The notes under the pieces were generated by a model. That model saw nothing but the letters and a program-made list of their open reading frames with translations, did no database searches and was not told the DNA's origin. A stretch of DNA of 64,000 nucleotides from Chloranthus sessilifolius. Lineage: Eukaryota; Streptophyta; Magnoliopsida; Chloranthales; Chloranthaceae. Position 1 is the stretch's first letter, and every line of letters begins with the position of its first letter. Positions 1 through 9,069 of this stretch are shown here, one piece after another. Made by a program: the position numbers and the translations under genes. The stretch covers positions 48,871,185 through 48,935,184 of the forward strand of contig CM037598.1 in NCBI GenBank assembly GCA_021018995.1, given 5' to 3'.

Positions 1-2157
1 GCTGGTAAAGTATCTTATATTTTTCTTGATGGATACTCTGGGTATAACCAAATTCCTGTGTTTCCACAAGACCAGGAGAAAACAACTTTCACATGTCCAT
101 TTGGCACATTTGCTTATAAGAGGATGTCATTTGGATTGTGTAATGCCCCTGCAACTTTTCAAAGGTGCGTGTATGCCATCTTCTTGAAAATGATTGACCA
201 GTTTTTAGAGATATTCATGGATGATTTTTCTATCTTTGGAGATAGTTTTAGCCAGTGCCTACATCATCTCAGCCTAGTGCTACAGAGATATGAAGAGACC
301 AACTTGGTCTTAAGTTGGGAAAAGAGTCATTTTATGGTCAACCAAGGCATTGTCCTTGGCCATGTTTCCCACAGAGGTATAGAGGTAAACTATGCTAAAT
401 TTGACTTGATTGCACATTTGCCCCCACCCAAGACTGTCAAATAGGTTAGATCCTTTTTGGGGCATGCTAGTTTTTATAGGAGATTCATCAAAGATTTCAG
501 TAAAATTTCAAAACCTCTTTGTCACCTACTATGCCAAGAGGTTCCTTTTGTATTCAATAATAAATGTCTCACTGGTTTTGAATTTTTGAAAGGATGTTTG
601 ACCTTTGCCCCTATCCTACAAGCCCCTGATTATTCTTTGCCCTTTGAGCTGATGTGTGATGCATTAGATTTTGCAATTAGTACAGTTTGGGGTAAACAAA
701 GAACAAAGTACCTTGTGTGGTTGATTATGCAAGCAATACAATGATTAATGCTCAGTTAAACTACACCACAACTGAGAAGGAATTGTTAGCCATTGTCTAT
801 GCATTGGAAAAATTTAGGTTTTGTGTTAGGATCTAGGATTGTGGTGTTCACAGGCCATTCAGCCTTTAAATACCTTTTGTCTAAAATGGATGCCAAGCCA
901 AGATTAATCAGATGGATCTTCCTATTACAGGAGTTTGATCTTAAGATTAAAGACAAGAAAAGGGTTGAAAATGTGGTTGCTGACCACTTGTCCAGGATCC
1001 TAACCGCTGAGTTAAATGGACTGTCTGTCAATGACGCATTTCCAGATGAGCAGCTTTTTGCTGTCAGCATGAGTGCACCTTGGTTTGCAAACATAGTTAA
1101 TTACTTAACAGACCAAGTTGTGAGAAGGTGTGTACCTGAGAATAAATTCCACATCATACTAATAATATGTCATGAACAAGCTTGTGGTGGCCATTTCAGT
1201 GGAAACAAGACTGCTACAAAAGTACTTCAAAGTGGATTCTACTGGCCTACTTTATTCAAAGATGCATTTCAGCACTGCAGAGCTTGTTAAAGATGTCAGC
1301 AAATGGGAAGTATTTCCAAAAGAAATTTCATGCCTTTACAGCACATTCTTGTAGTTGAATTATTTGACATTTGGGGGATTGACTTCATGGGTCCCTTGTC
1401 GTAGGATCACATTTTTTCCAGGTTTGGTTTTCCCAGAGCCATTATCAGTGATGGTGGAAGCCATTTTTGTAATAGACATTTTGAAACTTTGTTGAAAAAA
1501 TACTCTGTAACTCATAGAGTAGCCACTCCATATCATCCACAAACCAGTGGACAAGTGGAGATTTCCAATAGAGAAATCAAACATATTTTGGAAAAAACTG
1601 TGAAGAAGGACAAAAAAGATTGGTCCTTTAAGCTGAATGATGTATTGTGGGCATACAGGACAGCCTATAAAACCCCAATTGGTATGTCCCCATTCAGGTT
1701 GGTCTATGGCAAAGCATGCCATTTACCAGTAGAGTTAGAATATAAAGCTTTTTGGGCCATTAAAACATTGAACATGGATGTAACTACTGCTGGTAATCAC
1801 AGGAAACCGCAACTTGCTGAGTTGGAGGAGCTGAGAATGGATGCATACACAAATTCAAGATTTTACAAAGAGAAAGTCAAAACTTTCCATGATAAAAATT
1901 TATTGAGAAAAGAGTTCACAGCTGGCTCTAAGGTATGGTTATTTATCTCAAAACTCAAGTTTTTCCTAGGAAAGCTGAGATCCAGATGGGAAGGGCCATA
2001 CACTGTCATTCAGACAGCTCCTTCGGGAGCTATTGACATCCTAGATCCAAGTAATGGAAGAATCCTGAAAGTAAATGGTCAGAGGCTCAAACCATGCATT
2101 GAAAATACCCAGGAGCCTGTGCTGTCGATCTGTCATCACGAACCTCCAAGAATCTGA
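1..2157 (+). pseudogene. pol: Element A pol: RT, RNase H and integrase, degraded
   Basis: Frame 1 starts inside RT: FLDGYSGYNQ holds the first catalytic Asp, and the FMDD box (Asp codons 220-225) is intact. A TAG at 442-444 stands where element E has Gln (KTVKQVRSFLG). A frameshift near 690-790 breaks RNase H; the first Asp (CDALDF) and EKELLAIV are visible, but TDH has become TGH. Integrase keeps its H-H-C-C finger (CHEQACGGHF to HCRAC) and DDE residues ([22 protein letters not shown]). Compared with E it has two internal deletions of about 35-45 codons, near 1109 (before DQVVRRC) and near 1400 (after FMGP). A good match to Athila integrase continues to the stop at 2155-2157. The product would copy RNA into DNA and insert it, but this copy cannot make it. 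Confidence 0.9.
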
Positions 2158-2927
2158 TAGTAGATAACTGTACATGATGTTTTTATTTCATAGTTTTTGC
2201 TTAGTTTCTTTGTTTATGTTTTTCTTCATGATTTGTCTCTTTTCGCATGGTTTAAATATGCTCCAAGTTAAGTCGCAAAGTAATAATTCTCTTTTCGCAT
2301 AGTTCAATTTACTTTTCGAAAAGACTCTGGATTTAATTTAATCGCCCAGCAAGGATTTGCTTTTCGAATAGTTGATTCTGAAGCTATTTTCTTTTCGAAA
2401 AAATATTTCTGAAGCTAGTTTCTTTTCGAAAAGATATTTCTGAAGCTATTTTCTTTTCGAAAAGATATTTCTGAAGCTAGTTTCTTTTCGAAAAGATGTT
2501 TCTGAAGCTATTAACTTTTCGAATGGTACTGATGCCATTCACAGTTGTCAAAAGGTTTATTTTGGAACTTTTCGAAAACATAAAAAGGACTTTGCGAAAT
2601 TAACTCTGAGTATATTTAAACCCTTTCGAAGTAGGGGTTTCATATTCGAAAGCTTTCTGAAGAGCGACCTGTTCCGTAGAAACCCTATTTCTTTCTTTCC
2701 TTGCGCGATTTGAGAATCTTGCTACACTTTTCTTCACCTTTGTTAGATCATTTGAGTTTTCAGAGAAGGATTTTAGCTTCTAGTCTGGGGGATTTCTGCA
2801 AGCAAACAACACGTTCAATTAAAAACCCTAGATCTCAGTATTTCTCTACACATTCTCTCTGTTTATCATTTGGAAAATTTGATTTTGTGTCAGCTCTGTT
2901 GTGGGCATTTTCATACATCAATTTAGA
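2158..2927 (+). other. Element A pol-env spacer with TTCGAA motif array
   Basis: Non-coding leader between pol and the env-like ORF. From about 2235 to 2650 it holds some 14 copies of a CTTTTCG(A/C)A-type motif, including five CTTTTCGAAAA. The same motif type recurs in the LTR of this element (about 7430-7625). The spacer ends in a pyrimidine-rich stretch just before the env-like start. Confidence 0.7.
2378..2520 (+). repeat. 31-bp tandem repeat carrying TTCGAAAAG
   Basis: The word CTGAAGCTA starts at 2378, 2409, 2440, 2471 and 2502, an exact 31-bp period. Each of the first four units carries CTTTTCGAAAA. The final unit is partial and mutated (AACTTTTCGAATGG). Confidence 0.9.
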
Positions 2928-5399
2928 ATGGGAAAAGCGGAGAAATCGTTGGCTGCCATGTTCCCAAAATCCTCTGTTAAGAAAGTTAGCAAACCTACCC
3001 CAAAAGGAAAAACCAAAACTTCAGCCAAAAGAAAACTATCTATGGATAAAGCGGATAGGGTGGAGAAAGGGAAGAAAGTGAGACATGAAGAACCCATCCC
3101 TGCTGCTGCTAGTCCTGAGCCTGAGCTTCCTCCTCTGCCTATACATTTGGTACTGCCAAATCCATTCATTGAAGCTTAGAATCTAATTCCTGAGCTGATT
3201 GTGGACGAAACTTTTTTCGTCAACAAACCGGATTGCCTGTTATCTTTAAAATACATAAGAGATGCCTCACTAAGCAATATCCTTACCCCCTTGCCAGAGA
3301 AAATTTACCCACAAATGGTGAAGTTATGGTAACAAAACCTAATAAAGGTCACTGAAAGAGATGCTGATGTCCCTACCCTGGTTATCTTTATTGATGATTG
3401 CGATCTTACTGTCACATTTGAAGACATAGGGAATGCTTTGGGGATACCCTTCCAATTTGATCCTTCTGGTTCATTGGTTGCTCCAGAAACAGCCTCCTTT
3501 AGAGAAATGGCTGCACATTTAACCCGAGGAATTGTGGGCACTGGACAGTCTATCATGAGGAGAGACCTAGCCCCCCAATTTCTATTGGACTCCATTTTGA
3601 GGGGAAGTTTTTATGTCACCGGGAACAGCCAAGAGAGGAGAACACCAATTCTGGAGGCTCTCTTTCATTTTTCTAAGGGGCAGTTTTTCAATGCCCCTAT
3701 GTTAATTTTTGAAGCCATGGCTGATATTAGTGCCAAGTTGAAAAAGGAGCAGAAATTAGCTGGCCTCCCATTTGGTAGATTGATCACGGCCCTCCTCAGA
3801 GCCAAGTTTGACATTGATAATGAGGAGCCATTTGAAGTCATTGCTCCTCACAATTTTGGGAAAAAGGCTTGGACTACAAGCCAAGCCATGTTGAGAAGAA
3901 TGAGAGAGGAAGGTGAACCTGCAGCTGGTAATGAACCTGCCCCTGCAGTTCCCTTAGAACCGGTTTTGGTAGAACCTGTGGTGACCAGTTCTGTAGCTGC
4001 ACCACTTCTTGAAGCAGCTCTGCCAGACCCTGTGGTGACCAGCTCTTTAGCTGCACCCATTTTTGAAGAAACTATCCTTCCCATGGTGACCAGCTCTTGG
4101 TGCACCACGTGGAAGTTGGCCTTTCACCCTCCTCCCCTATTCCAGCCCCTGCCACTTCACCTATCCAAGCTGTCCCATCTCCCATACCCTCCATTATTCC
4201 AATTATAGATTCCCCCTCTACACCAACCACTCCAACCATACTCACACCACCAATTTCTCCCACCAATGCCCATGTTTTAACTGCAGACTTTATTGCCCCA
4301 TCTCCCTGTACTCCTCTGCTCCAAAGCCCCTCAAATTCACCTGCTCATTCAGCCCACACACCTGATGTATCCCATACACCTGAACCTAAGCCTTTCACTA
4401 CAGAGGCTTATTCTTCCTTAATGGGATCTAATTTTGAAACCATGGGGCTTGAACCTATCCCTATACCTGACCCTCATCATTTCACTCACTTACCTACTTC
4501 TCCCTTCTGACCATTGCACCCCCACCCTCCACTTGGTTGTACAGTCCTGCTATGCCCACCTCTCCCCCACCTGCATCTATTAACCAAATACTTGCCTACC
4601 TCCAATCCATCCAAGCCCAACTCCAAATCAACACAGAAAACTAGTCTGTGACCAATGACCTGGTCCAAACCTTAGCCTCCACATCCCACACAACCACCAT
4701 TACCCCTAGCACTCTGATTCCCATGCTACCCAAACTGAACCAGAGGTAGTATTGGTTGATCTGCCCACCCCCACCACTATTACCCATGCAACCCAAACTA
4801 AACCTGAAGTCCCTCTGGTTGCATTCCCTTCACCACTCCCCACTTTCTCTGAGCAAGCCACTTAGACCGACCCTGAAGTTCTCCTTCGGGACACTTCTTC
4901 TCCCCCTCCCACAGCTGGGACACCTTTGGTCCCCTACCATTCCATTCCCCTTCCCAGATTTGCCACCCTCAGAAGAGCCATGGAAGAAAATCCCTATATC
5001 TGTCGAGATGTTCTAAAGGGGTTAGCTGATTTACAAGCCTACATTCGAACCCCTTATGAAAACCAGATTCGGAAGTTAGAGTTATTTATGAAATTTGAGA
5101 GAGAGAAAATGAAGGACTTGCTGGGTCAAACATTTTAGATGGTTGAGGAGCAAGACACAGTGACCATGTTGCAAGCACAGCTTGACCAAGAAAAACTGAA
5201 GACCACTAGACATGGCAAGTACATTGGCCTCACCAAAATGATAAAATCAGAGGAATACACTGAGCTACAAAACACACTCCACGAGAAAGCTCAATCAAGT
5301 TCAGACTCCAATACTGATTCTAGTTCTGATTCTGACAGTGACTCCAGTTCTGAGCCAATTGAACCAACTTATGACACAGATTTTGACCCCAATTATTAA
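2928..5399 (+). pseudogene. Element A env-like post-pol ORF, degraded
   Basis: The start is the ATG at 2928 (MGKAEKSL), matching MGKSKIL in element B. About 824 codons. The N terminus is strongly basic (KKVSKPTPKGKTKTSAKRK). A block PLPIHLVLPNPFI and a core from MRRDLAPQFLLDSIL to GLPFGRLITALL (about 3554-3800) are shared with B, C and E and recall the plant-transposon/env-like family near Athila ORFs. A Pro/Ser/Thr-rich middle follows (about 3900-4900), then a helical stretch (ENPYICRDVLKGLADLQAYI) and an acidic Ser/Asp tail ending DTDFDPNY. TAG at 3177-3179 replaces a Gln and TAA at 3330-3332 replaces a Tyr seen in B. The frame shifts near 4100 and again before 4926; another TAG lies at 5136-5138. 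I see no signal peptide or membrane segment, so an envelope role is not supported. Function unknown. Confidence 0.8.
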
Positions 5400-7125
5400 A
5401 GCACTTTGTACTTATCTATGGTATAAGTTTGTAATATATATTCTGGTTTTTCTTGTGAAATTAATGTGCATTTCTGTCTGTCCTCTTGTCATCATGATTT
5501 TTTTCTTGCTTATATCTCTTCTCTGCTTTGGACCAGTGTGGACCCTGCTCCCCTTTGGTTTGGGGGTATGGCAGGTATGTCAATAAAATAAGTAAGTTAA
5601 TGCTTGGTGCAGCTTATGATCAGTAGAATTTTTGAAAATGATGTAATTTCACACCTGTTGTTTTGAAAAATGAGGAAGTTAAAACTTTTTAAAATTAATT
5701 TCAAGTGTAATTCTACTACTTTCATGAAGTGAATGTCAGAAAATTTCCAAAAGAAAATTGATGTTTTAGTAAACCTAAAAAGAGGGAAAACAGTGATGAT
5801 ATACCTCAGGAATTTGATAGAAAACCACACCCAGTGAGATTTGGACCTGTAATGTATTCTTTGGAGGTATGAATTGGCAATTTTTTCTGCTCTAGGGACT
5901 GTTTAAACCTGCTTGTTATCACTAGAAGTTACATATATCCAAGTTAAAATAGTTTGACAACAATCATGATATTAAAGACATGATGTAAGGCCTCCTTTTA
6001 GACAGTTTGAACTTCAAAAAGCCCAACCTATTGAAACTGCCCTTGATACACACCATTTGAGCTGTACAAATCTAAGATTCCTTTGAAACCTCATCCAATA
6101 ACCTCATCAACTTCATTTAGCCTAACCCTCACTCTGACAAGTCAGAAGATAAAGGGAAGGAAGCTGAAGAAAGGTGAGTTGGGTAACAGTCTAGTAAAAA
6201 AATAAAATAATTGAAGGCAATGATGTATCAGCAGAAGAAATGTGGCATTCCAGTCAATGTTGCTTTGAAAAAAAAAAAAAAAAAAAGGGAGAAGGCATTT
6301 CATTGGAAGTTTGAAAAAGAAAGAGAAAAAGATGGCCACTTTGGCTCTGAAAATTCAAAGAAGAAGATGAAATTGTGCTGAATTGAAGAAGGTGTGTCTA
6401 TCACCTCCTTACCTTGGCTGACTTCTCAATTTTGAACTCCATTCCACCCCTTTATTCTTGATAAATTTCACCCATAAGCCACATTACAACCCAAGTTAAA
6501 GTCCTTACTGATCAATGATGGATTGAGCTGTCACATGGAGATAAGGATTTGTGTAATCTATGGTGAAAAAAGTAGTAAATTCAGAATAAAAGCAATGCCT
6601 ATGCTCCTCGCCAATCCTATTTGAGGACTATAATTGCTCTTGATGTGAAATAGTGCAACCCTCATATTTGCATGGTGAGTGAAAACCACGGTGAGAGTTG
6701 AGTTTAAAATCAAATTATTTGGGGTAACATCAAAACTGAATTCCCAAATAGAAGGCAAGCTTTTCATTAATTTTTCTTGTAAAACTTTTGACACCAATGA
6801 GTGAATGGTAAAGGAATTACGAGAATTTTAGTTTTGAACTGATGTTTTCTTAAAATCTTCTTACAACGACCAATGCAGTGTGAATAATTTGATTGGATGA
6901 AAGTTTGCTTTAACAGGCGCATTAATCTTAAGCGATTTATTGGAGAAGTTTGTGGGTACCTTCACGGAAAACCCTCAGAGACTTCACTCCTCCACTAGGG
7001 ATCACCTAGGGGTTTAAAAGGCTTGTTGCATATGCTAAATGCAATCGTGTTCCCTACAAAATGGCTTTTCATTCTATTTTAAATTTTGTCTTTGCTCGGG
7101 GACTAGCAAAGCTTAGGTTTAAGTG
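5400..7125 (+). other. Element A 3' UTR with two polypurine tracts
   Basis: About 1.7 kb without a credible gene. It contains a polypurine-like tract GGTTTGGGGGTATGG at 5557-5571, a run of 18 A near 6269-6286, a piece conserved with B and E (GAGCTGTCACATGGAGAT near 6526), and a conserved block from 6941 to the LTR ending in a hairpin (arms 7090-7096 and 7105-7111) and a decayed polypurine tract (7112-7125). Confidence 0.7.
5557..5571 (+). promoter_or_regulatory. Internal polypurine tract-like motif, element A
   Basis: GGTTTGGGGGTATGG lies about 160 bp after the env-like stop and about 1.55 kb before the 3' LTR. The same motif occurs at the same place in B (19831-19845), E (46236-46250) and G (51895-51909). 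It resembles the true polypurine tract next to the LTR. Confidence 0.55.
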
Positions 7126-7832
7126 TGTTGAGAACTGAAAATACCATTTTCACCCCTTATTAACTGGGCCTTGATAGACCCTTGAGAGAACTAAATAAGT
7201 GTTTTAAGTGTTTGTTTACGTAACAATAAAGCGGGCTTAACCTTGAAAGTAGCTCAAAAGTGCCAAAACGATGACAATCCATGCCAATCCAAAGGAAGAA
7301 AGAGCAGAACCATCCTCTCCAGCTGATGAAAGGACTGAATTGAAGAGGCAAAGACCTGGTCATAACCCAGAAAAGAAGTATGGAGCAATTCAAAGCGAGA
7401 AAAATACACTCTGAGTACTTTTGAAAGAACTCAAACTTCTGCGAAAAGAACAAAACTCGAGCTTAGCTTTGAAGAGCATCTGAACTCTTGAGCGGATGAT
7501 TTACCTTTTTCGAAAGAAGAAAACTCAATCTGACAGTAACCCGGAACCTTGCGAAAAGAGCTTCAGGAGTTACAACACCTTGCGAAAAGCCCCCTAAGCT
7601 TTGCGAGAAGGTATTCTGGAGGTTCCTAGCTTTTGCAAGGGCCATTCAGTAATTTGTTTCATGCGGCCCAATGCATCTAAAAACCTAGGGACATTCCAGA
7701 GGATTCTAAGCATGAAGCGAAGGCATATTCCACCCCACGTGAGCACCCAGAGATGAAATAACTTGGCGGGAACTTCTAGAAACTCTAACAGACTTTCAAA
7801 ATGCATAACAGAATTGATGCCTTTTTCACCTG

Positions 7833-7973
7833 ATTGGCTGAACCAGATCAAGGAATTCTGATTGGCCAGAATAGATCTGGATCCTCGTGCTCGACTACCA
7901 TTGGTCAATACAGATCTGAGCACTTCTGATTGGTTGATACACATCTGAGCTGGACTTAGGGAAAACTATAAAT
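7833..7973 (+). promoter_or_regulatory. LTR promoter: four inverted CCAAT boxes and TATA box
   Basis: ATTGG (CCAAT on the other strand) occurs at 7833, 7861, 7899 and 7928, spaced 28-38 bp, followed by TATAAATAG at 7965-7973. The same layout is seen in the B LTRs (TATAAAT at 9902-9908 and 22196-22202) and in lone LTR H (TATAAATA at 58982-58989). Confidence 0.7.
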
Positions 7974-8320
7974 AGACGAACCATTTGCCCAATTTGGGCA
8001 TCCAGATTTTGAGTTTCATTCCTATTCCCCTATTTCCAAACTAGATAGTTTGTTTGAAATCCCTGTAATAGCTTCACTTTTACTTGAAATTGAGAGCTGT
8101 GAGATATTTCTGTAATTCAAAAGAGAGTTGTATTCAAGACTACAAATCTGAGAGTTGTTTAAGTTGTGCTCTGTAATTGTAATGGTGGATTTGAAAAGGT
8201 TGCTGTAAACCGTACATTCTCAATTGGACTCATGTTAAGGGTTCCCTCTGATCTCCTTATTACATTAGACTCCTTTAGATTTACTGTTTTTCATGCAATT
8301 TCCCTTGATTCATTAATCCT

Positions 8321-8353
8321 GTGAGAATTAGTGTTGGTAACCTAATCTCTCAC
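8321..8353 (+). promoter_or_regulatory. LTR leader hairpin 1, element A
   Basis: GTGAGA (8321-8326) pairs with TCTCAC (8348-8353), and inside it ATTA (8327-8330) pairs with TAAT (8343-8346), around a GGTAACC loop. The B 3' LTR has a different stem at the same place (CTGT with ACAG, GAA with TTC) around the same GTTGGTAACC. Confidence 0.6.
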
Positions 8354-8410
8354 GGCATTTGTAGTGATGCTTCTTGTTTTAAACTAAGGCTTTGGATTAA
8401 AGACTATTGG

Positions 8411-8442
8411 ATGGTCTGTGGCCATTAAAGTGGACAGACCAT
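8411..8442 (+). promoter_or_regulatory. LTR leader hairpin 2, element A
   Basis: ATGGTCTGT (8411-8419) pairs fully with ACAGACCAT (8434-8442). B 3' LTR (22636-22644 with 22659-22667) and H (59483-59491 with 59506-59514) have ATGATCTGT with ACAGATCAT: the G-C pair is replaced by A-T on both arms. The loop, close to GACCATTTAAGTGG, is conserved. Confidence 0.65.
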
Positions 8443-8488
8443 AGCCATAAGCCTAAGTCTAATCCTTGAGTTAGATTTATTTCTCTTA

Positions 8489-8510
8489 CATCTGTGCTTG
8501 TAGCCAGATG
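8489..8510 (+). promoter_or_regulatory. LTR leader hairpin 3, element A
   Basis: CATCTG (8489-8494) pairs with CAGATG (8505-8510) around loop TGCTTGTAGC. Other LTRs keep the loop but change both arms: CACTTGG with CCAAGTG in E (35145-35151, 35160-35166), and AGATG with CATCT in the second E copy (35542-35546, 35557-35561). Confidence 0.7.
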
Positions 8511-8728
8511 AAGATCGAATCATTTCTCTGTTGATCGGCAGTCATTCTCATTGTGTTTCAAGGACCAAATCAAAGTTAAATATTACTTCTCCATTTTTTT
8601 TACAAGTTTACCTCAAACGTTCCCCCAACTCGGATCTGGATCATTTAGTTTAACTTTTACTTTTATCATTTAGTTAATGTGACAAATTCAACCTCCCATC
8701 TTATGTGCTTTCTAGATAGGATAAGAGG

Positions 8729-8752
8729 CCAGATCTGGTAGCTCAGATCTGG
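8729..8752 (+). promoter_or_regulatory. LTR leader hairpin 4, element A
   Basis: CCAGATCT (8729-8736) pairs with AGATCTGG (8745-8752). The same arms occur in the B 3' LTR (22948-22955, 22964-22971) and, with a shorter loop, in the E 5' LTR (35764-35771, 35778-35785). Here the sequence itself is conserved, so pairing has less comparative support than hairpins 2 and 3. Confidence 0.5.
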
Positions 8753-8969
8753 AGGTTTATCTTGCATTTTAGACAAATTCTCTGTAGACGATCTTTCACT
8801 CACTTACATTTAAAACTTGCTACAATTGGCCCTGATCTTGCAGGCTAATTCACTTCTACCTGTGCTGATATTTCTATACACTTTTTAATATTCAAGATTC
8901 ATTATAATTTAGCAGTTGCAAACCTGTTTTCAAAACACACATAAATCAAGCACACTAAGAACAATAACA

Positions 8970-9069
8970 GGAGCCTAGGCATAGACCGGTGAATCAGAAT
9001 CACATTTTTGGCACTTCTGTGCTTATAAAATTGATTTAGGTTTCTCAAGACATCAAAAGCTCTGGGTGG
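8970..9069. other. Short older sequence between elements A and B
   Basis: One hundred bases outside both LTRs. They continue at 23185 after element B is removed, giving a stretch containing GGTGGCGACTCT. That looks like the LTR end and primer-site region of another gypsy element, but the piece is too short to classify. Confidence 0.35.

Larger units (their letters stand above)
1..8969 (+). mobile_element. Element A: 3' half of an Athila-type Ty3/gypsy retrotransposon
   Basis: The element runs off the left edge of the window. It holds reverse transcriptase, RNase H and integrase (1-2157), a spacer rich in TTCGAA motifs, an env-like ORF (2928-5399), a 1.7-kb 3' UTR and a 3' LTR (7126-8969). 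The order pol, then a further long ORF, then a long UTR is that of the Athila lineage. The LTR starts TGTTGAG and ends ATAACA. The 5' LTR, gag and target duplication lie outside the window. Confidence 0.85.
7126..8969 (+). repeat. Element A 3' LTR
   Basis: Starts TGTTGAGAACTGAAAATACC and ends ATAACA, aligning with the B LTR ends. It contains GCGAAAAG-type motifs (7430-7625), a CCAAT cluster and TATA box (7833-7973), and the conserved leader hairpins (8321-8752). Overall it is a diverged relative of the B LTRs. Its 5' partner is outside the window. Confidence 0.85.

Noticed and set aside
2378..2520. 31-bp repeats as a CRISPR array
   Set aside because: The units are contiguous without variable spacers and lie in a plant retrotransposon.
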